From NCBI GenBank assembly GCA_030828165.1, contig JAURDA010000001.1:39355-103354 (forward strand): a stretch of 64,000 bases of DNA, written 5' to 3'. The DNA comes from Candidatus Poseidonia sp. (GTDB taxonomy: Archaea; Thermoplasmatota; Poseidoniia; Poseidoniales; Poseidoniaceae). The notes under the pieces were generated by a model. The model saw only the letters and a list, made by a program, of their open reading frames with translations. It made no database searches and had not been told where the DNA came from. Shown piece after piece: positions 60,515 to 64,000 of the stretch (positions within the stretch are counted from its first letter, which is position 1; each line of letters begins with the position of its first letter). The position numbers and the translations under genes are program-made.

Positions 60515-61441
60515 TCAGATGTCGAGTTCAATGTTGAGGTTCTGAATCAGTTCCTTGTAGCGGTTTCGAATCGTGACTTCCGTGACACCGGCCACCTCAG
60601 CCACCTCGCGTTGAGTACGGCGCTTTCCGCACAACACCGATGCGATGTAGATGATGGAAGCAGCGATGCCGGTTGGGCCGCGCCCGCTGGTCAGTTCCTT
60701 TTCTTGAGCGGCTTTGATGAGCTCGTACGCCTTGGCTTCGACATCGGCATCAAGGCCCAATCCGGAACAGAATCTTGAGATGTAATCTTCGGGACCGGTC
60801 GGCATGATCTTCATCTTCAATTCACGAACCATGAATCGGTAGGTCCTGCCGATTTCCTTGCGGCCGGTTCGAGATGCTTGACCGATTTCGTCAAGCGTAC
60901 GCGGCACGCCGCATTGGCGGCAAGCAGCGTAGAGGGAGGCGGCGGCCACGCCCTCGATGGAACGCCCACGAATCAATCGCTTGTCAACCGCTTTCTTGTA
61001 ATTCACCGCCGCTGCTTCGCGAACGGATTTTGGAAGTTCAAGGCGACTGGCCATACGGTCAAGTTCCGCCAACGCCATGGCGAGGTTGCGCTCGGTGGCG
61101 TTGCTGACTCGGCTCCGCTTCTGCCACTTTCGCATTCGGTAGAATTGCGAACGGTATCGGGAATTGATGGTCTTGCCCGAGTAGTCTTTGTTTTGCCAGT
61201 CGATGTCGGTGGACAGTCCTTTGTCGTGAAGCATCACGGTCATCGGTGCACCGGTTCGTGCGCGCTGGTCGCCTTGTTCGGGCGAAAACACACGCCATTC
61301 TGCGCCTTGGTCAATGACGTTGTCTTCCAGCACGAGGCCGCAGTCGTCGCAGACCACTTCGCCACGGGTTTCGTCTCTTGAGAGCGATCGGCTTCCGCAA
61401 TCGCTGCATTTCACAATATCTTCTACTTGTTGTTCGTCCAT
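60515..61441 (-). CDS. tfb: Transcription initiation factor IIB
   Basis: This 308-residue protein has an N-terminal zinc ribbon ([10 protein letters not shown]... [10 protein letters not shown]), the B-reader/linker ([11 protein letters not shown]), and two cyclin-fold repeats. The second repeat carries [18 protein letters not shown] and the recognition helix [11 protein letters not shown], which reads the BRE upstream of the TATA box. TFB bridges TBP and RNA polymerase. The ATG at 61441 is preceded by GGAGTGGG. The following HEAT-like gene abuts it. Many archaea have several TFBs; whether this is the main one cannot be told. Confidence 0.97.
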   Translation of the reverse strand: MDEQQVEDIVKCSDCGSRSLSRDETRGEVVCDDCGLVLEDNVIDQGAEWRVFSPEQGDQRARTGAPMTVMLHDKGLSTDIDWQNKDYSGKTINSRYRSQFYRMRKWQKRSRVSNATERNLAMALAELDRMASRLELPKSVREAAAVNYKKAVDKRLIRGRSIEGVAAASLYAACRQCGVPRTLDEIGQASRTGRKEIGRTYRFMVRELKMKIMPTGPEDYISRFCSGLGLDADVEAKAYELIKAAQEKELTSGRGPTGIAASIIYIASVLCGKRRTQREVAEVAGVTEVTIRNRYKELIQNLNIELDI

Positions 61442-61676
61442 ATCATCCCACTCCAGTCCACAGCAATCGTGCGAACCTATTTAATCCCTTTTGGCGTTTC
61501 TATTTATAGTTGATGACATTATAATTTGAGTGCAGACTGAAATATAAAATTCATTCATACAGCACCATATACGAGGATTGAATCCAATAAAATTTGGAAA
61601 TCCTTGACGTTGATGAAGAGGCTTGAACCCCTTTCTTACCCCTCAATCACCGGTGGGGTTCTTGAGGGGTTGACCT
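61442..61676. other. AT-rich promoter region of tfb and divergent membrane protein
   Basis: On the minus strand ATTAAATAG (61477-61485) and ATAAATAG (61500-61508) are two good TATA boxes. The first is placed for a leader of about 17 bases before the tfb ATG. The rest is AT-rich, and ends in a perfect inverted repeat at 61638-61670 (next entry). No ORF is seen. Confidence 0.5.
61638..61670. promoter_or_regulatory. 9-bp perfect inverted repeat just before a membrane protein gene
   Basis: ACCCCTCAA (61638-61646) and TTGAGGGGT (61662-61670) are exact complements around a 15-base loop holding ACCGGT. It could fold as an mRNA hairpin covering GAGGGG, the likely RBS of the downstream gene, or be a protein-binding operator. 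Confidence 0.45.
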
Positions 61677-62294
61677 GTGCATGAACTTGATACCATGACC
61701 GAAGGCACCGGAAGCACCTCGTTTTTCCGAAAGTGGGTGATGCGTCAATATTGGAGAATGCAAATGAGCCAAGCGGTGGTGAGCCTCTTGCTCTGGGGAA
61801 CCACGATCACCTTGCTCGTGTGGCCCTATGTTTCGTGGCGATTTTCCGCTCAATGCGATGCTGGCTTCTGCTTCCCAAGTTCGATTGCCAACATCCCATC
61901 GACTTATTTCGGCCTCATCTTCATTTTCATGTCGGTGATGCTCGCCGTCTTGCTGGTGGGTTATCTCTACGATCAGGTGTTCTCGCTGTGGACGGAATGG
62001 CGCAGCGTTGACATGGAGCGCAATCCGTACGTGACCTATGCACTCTCTCCAAACTGGGCCATGATGATCGCTTTGCAAGCAGAGACGTTGAAGCGGAACT
62101 CAGAGGGCGATGAGGCCATGATCGCTCAAGCCGATTGGTACCTCAAGTGGTGCGAGGCGTACACCGAAGGCGAAATGTTTGCCCGCGCCGTTCAACGATG
62201 GGACGTTGACATCGGCGAAACGCCGACCTTCTGGTTCACGAGTGATGAAGCCATGCAACGTGCTCGGGACTCCATCTTTGAAGACGAAGCCTGA
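61677..62294 (+). CDS. Membrane protein with two or three TM segments
   Basis: This encodes 205 residues from a GTG at 61677, which has GAGGGG nine bases before it; an ATG at 61695 is equally in frame. TM segments are AVVSLLLWGTTITLLVWPYV and TYFGLIFIFMSVMLAVLLVG, with a cysteine pair between them (FSAQCDAGFCFPSS) on the outer side. The C-terminal ~110 residues are soluble and charged (MIAQADWYLKWCEAYTEGEM). No family recognised. The RBS lies inside the inverted repeat described above. Confidence 0.6.
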   Translation: MHELDTMTEGTGSTSFFRKWVMRQYWRMQMSQAVVSLLLWGTTITLLVWPYVSWRFSAQCDAGFCFPSSIANIPSTYFGLIFIFMSVMLAVLLVGYLYDQVFSLWTEWRSVDMERNPYVTYALSPNWAMMIALQAETLKRNSEGDEAMIAQADWYLKWCEAYTEGEMFARAVQRWDVDIGETPTFWFTSDEAMQRARDSIFEDEA

Positions 62295-62330
62295 TCCCTG
62301 CCCTCGAAAAAAAGCGATTCTTCCGACGAT

Positions 62331-63566
62331 TCAAAGCTCTTCCAGAAGGCTCTCGAGACCGCTACGAAAAGCTGCCACCGAACGTCGATGGTCCACCATC
62401 CGGGTGTGTTCTCGAGCCAGCGCACCGTAGCGCTCCCGGTCGTCGTACACGGCCCGCAAGGCATCGATGACCGCATCAGCGTCGTGCCCGTCGTCGACCA
62501 AAATACCGCCCTCACCCAAGGCTTCCTTTTGCGAACCCACGTCCGACGTCACGCTTGGTACGCCGAACAGACCCGCTTCACCGATGACACGGCCCCACGA
62601 CCCGGTCGTCTCAAAGAGAATGAGGTGGAGGTCGATGCCGGCAAAGAACGTCGCTGCATCCACGTGACCCAACACACGTGCATTCGGGTGGTGAGCGAGT
62701 TGCTGCGGGTAGGTGCTCCCGCCTGCGATGTGGACTTCCGCCTCTGGCCAACGCTCGTGCAACCTGGGGAGAAGGCGTTGATACATCTGCAAGCCCTTCT
62801 CGGGCGTGACGACCATGACGCCGATCGTCGGGGGTGCTCCCTCCGGTCGCTTTGCCTGCTCGGCCGACCGCAGAGCGTTCACGTCGTCCATGCTTCCAAA
62901 ACGGCCTCCAAAGTCGATGGGCAGCGGCACGCTGTGGCCCCGTTGGATGTTGAAGCGGGACCGAATGTCGTTCAGTAAGCCTTCTCCGGCTGCGCACACA
63001 AGGGCTGCACCCTCCATCACGGGGCGAAATCGCTCCTCAAGACGGAACACCGCATCGTCTCGAACGAACATGACGTAAGGCATATCGCGAGCCGAAAACG
63101 CCTGGGCCGCACCCGGTGCCCATTCCAGTTGGGTTAGGCCGATGCCCCCGGCGTGCTCTTCCTCGTCCAACCAGGAGCCAACCCGGGCGGCGAACTGGGC
63201 GCTCCGCCGAGCGATGTGCCGGTCATGGGGCCACTTTCGGCGTCGCATGCTGCCCTTTCGTTCCCGCAAGCCCCAAGCCACCTTCGACCAGAAGCCCTCG
63301 ATGGGCAAATCGGTGGTGGTGAATTCCACTTCGGGCTCAAGCAGACCGATGGGCTCGCCTCGGTCTTTGCTTGCAAAGGCCCTCACCGTCCACGCAGGAT
63401 GCGTTGGCGTCTCCTCGGCGGGAGTCATCGGCACGAAGGTTGGGGCGGTTTCCAGCGTGGGTCCCGCCGACGCAATACCGTTGAGCAGGGCTGCTAAGGA
63501 GCGCTCTGCGCCACCTCCGGGTGGGTCGAGGTCCCGCACGGCAGCAAAGAGGCGGCGGATGCCCAT
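62331..63566 (-). CDS. Glycosyltransferase family 4
   Basis: This encodes 411 residues from the ATG at 63566. GT-B fold: an N-terminal LFAAVRDLDPPGGGAERSLA (substrate loop), then GVMVVTPEKGLQMYQRLLPRL, the Rossmann core of the donor domain, with VHIAGGSTYPQQLAHHPNARVLGHVDAAT and the donor motif EAGLFGVPSVTSDVGSQKEAL, containing the GxPxV and ExE-like pattern. It is cytosolic or peripheral. It builds a surface glycan with an unknown donor. It lies convergent with nothing and divergent from the nucleotidyltransferase. Confidence 0.83.
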   Translation of the reverse strand: MGIRRLFAAVRDLDPPGGGAERSLAALLNGIASAGPTLETAPTFVPMTPAEETPTHPAWTVRAFASKDRGEPIGLLEPEVEFTTTDLPIEGFWSKVAWGLRERKGSMRRRKWPHDRHIARRSAQFAARVGSWLDEEEHAGGIGLTQLEWAPGAAQAFSARDMPYVMFVRDDAVFRLEERFRPVMEGAALVCAAGEGLLNDIRSRFNIQRGHSVPLPIDFGGRFGSMDDVNALRSAEQAKRPEGAPPTIGVMVVTPEKGLQMYQRLLPRLHERWPEAEVHIAGGSTYPQQLAHHPNARVLGHVDAATFFAGIDLHLILFETTGSWGRVIGEAGLFGVPSVTSDVGSQKEALGEGGILVDDGHDADAVIDALRAVYDDRERYGALAREHTRMVDHRRSVAAFRSGLESLLEEL

Positions 63567-63721
63567 GTTCCAACCCCGGCCCCGGCACCTTTGAGCGTTG
63601 TGGGCCCCGTTGGGCGTTCTCGTTGGATTGCGTTCACCGTTCGTTGGCACTCGCTGCGAGCCGAGGCACGCTCAGTCCGGATGGAAAAGGCAGAACGAGG
63701 CGACCGGCAACAAGCATCTAC

Positions 63722-63743
63722 AAAAGCCGCCTCCATGGCTTTT
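63722..63743 (+). promoter_or_regulatory. 7-bp inverted repeat before nucleotidyltransferase gene
   Basis: AAAAGCC (63722-63728) and GGCTTTT (63737-63743) are exact complements with an 8-base spacer and end 5 bases before the ATG at 63749. It is a weak hairpin or operator candidate. Confidence 0.3.
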
Positions 63744-63748
63744 CAACC

Positions 63749-64000
63749 ATGACGGTGAAAGCCATCTTGGTGGCAGGAGGGCACGGTTCTCGCCTTCATC
63801 CGTTCACAGCCTACACGCAGAAAACCCTCCTGCCGCTTCACGAGCGTCCCGTAATCGACTATGCCTTGGGCACCATTCGCCGCGCCGGCATCACGGACAT
63901 CACCATCATCTCAAACCGATTCGTCGGTCAAATCGCTGGGCATGTGGGTCAAGGCCTGGAGGGGGAGCGCATCCATTACGTCATGGAAGAGGAACCGTTG
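63749..64000 (+). CDS. Sugar nucleotidyltransferase, 5' part only (window edge)
   Basis: The first 84 codons are present and the frame is open at base 64000. It begins MTVKAILVAGGHGSRLHPFT, with the G-G-x-G-S-R-L-x-P-x-T nucleotide-binding loop, and continues YTQKTLLPLHERPVIDYALG with the catalytic lysine region. This is the RfbA/GlmU-like NTP transferase fold, which makes dTDP-, UDP- or CDP-sugars. The specificity residues lie beyond the edge. Confidence 0.85.
   Translation, partial: MTVKAILVAGGHGSRLHPFTAYTQKTLLPLHERPVIDYALGTIRRAGITDITIISNRFVGQIAGHVGQGLEGERIHYVMEEEPL

Overview
This window looks like a chromosome segment of a marine euryarchaeon, most plausibly the Poseidoniia (Marine Group II) or a close relative. 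This is an inference from gene content; no rRNA is present to confirm it. Archaeal markers are TFB, a FEN1 nuclease with a PCNA-binding tail, type 2 methionine aminopeptidase, a THUMP-type tRNA G10 methyltransferase, the KEOPS subunit Pcc1, archaeal phosphopantothenate synthetase, a class III signal type IV pilin and TATA-box promoters. Mixed in are genes of bacterial type: homodimeric pyruvate dehydrogenase E1, ATP-dependent PEP carboxykinase, class II fumarase, poxvirus/bacterial-type topoisomerase IB, exonuclease III, glutathione peroxidase and a family III CoA-transferase. The DNA is GC-rich and densely coded, with many overlapping or abutting genes.

Layout. 1-11068 is almost all minus strand: a frameshifted secreted Ig-repeat protein running off the left edge, a 2-TM protein, a GT2 glycosyltransferase, a pilin, MetAP-Sua5-small TBP-like protein-proline-repeat protein, an RDD protein, a TM2 protein with tandem repeats, and a UPF1/IGHMBP2-like helicase. 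11187-14556 is plus strand: zinc-ribbon protein, acetyltransferase, polysaccharide deacetylase, cupin, a 33-residue membrane peptide and MGMT. AceE (minus) and an Hc1/H1-like nucleoid protein (plus) are divergent, followed by a CoA-transferase, FEN1, a tRNA methyltransferase and a YkgJ protein.

21342-24500 is the most accessory-looking region. A tRNA-Arg gene is directly abutted by a four-gene operon with a dual-specificity phosphatase and a phage-like protein, then about 500-800 bases of AT-richer, poorly coding DNA. 24500-32781 holds a winged-helix protein, a GlmU-like acyltransferase with GlmM, a 1296-residue polytopic protein and PckA. 32788-41901 holds a DEAD-box helicase, glutathione peroxidase, cyclophilin, isoaspartyl peptidase, topoisomerase IB, a fumarase carrying an N-terminal ribbon-helix-helix domain, a beta-propeller and carbonic anhydrase. 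41923-48791 holds HflX, Pcc1, a DCC protein, ExoIII, an FAD amine-oxidase-like protein, NadC, phosphopantothenate synthetase and an isopropylmalate/isocitrate-type dehydrogenase. 48968-56293 is a plus-strand run of uncharacterised membrane/coiled-coil proteins, a GtrA protein, two tandem TerB-like proteins, an Eco57I-like adenine methyltransferase and a THEP1-type NTPase. The right end has GcvH, RNase H, GalU, a HEAT-like protein, TFB, a GT4 glycosyltransferase and a nucleotidyltransferase cut by the window edge.

Working together. PEP carboxykinase, fumarase and pyruvate dehydrogenase E1 cover central carbon steps. GlmM/GlmU-like, GalU, the partial nucleotidyltransferase, GT2, GT4, GtrA and the deacetylase point to cell-surface glycan or protein glycosylation. 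The best candidates for new biology are the RHH-fumarase fusion with a palindromic promoter element, the tRNA-flanked phosphatase operon, and the TerB pair next to an orphan adenine methyltransferase.
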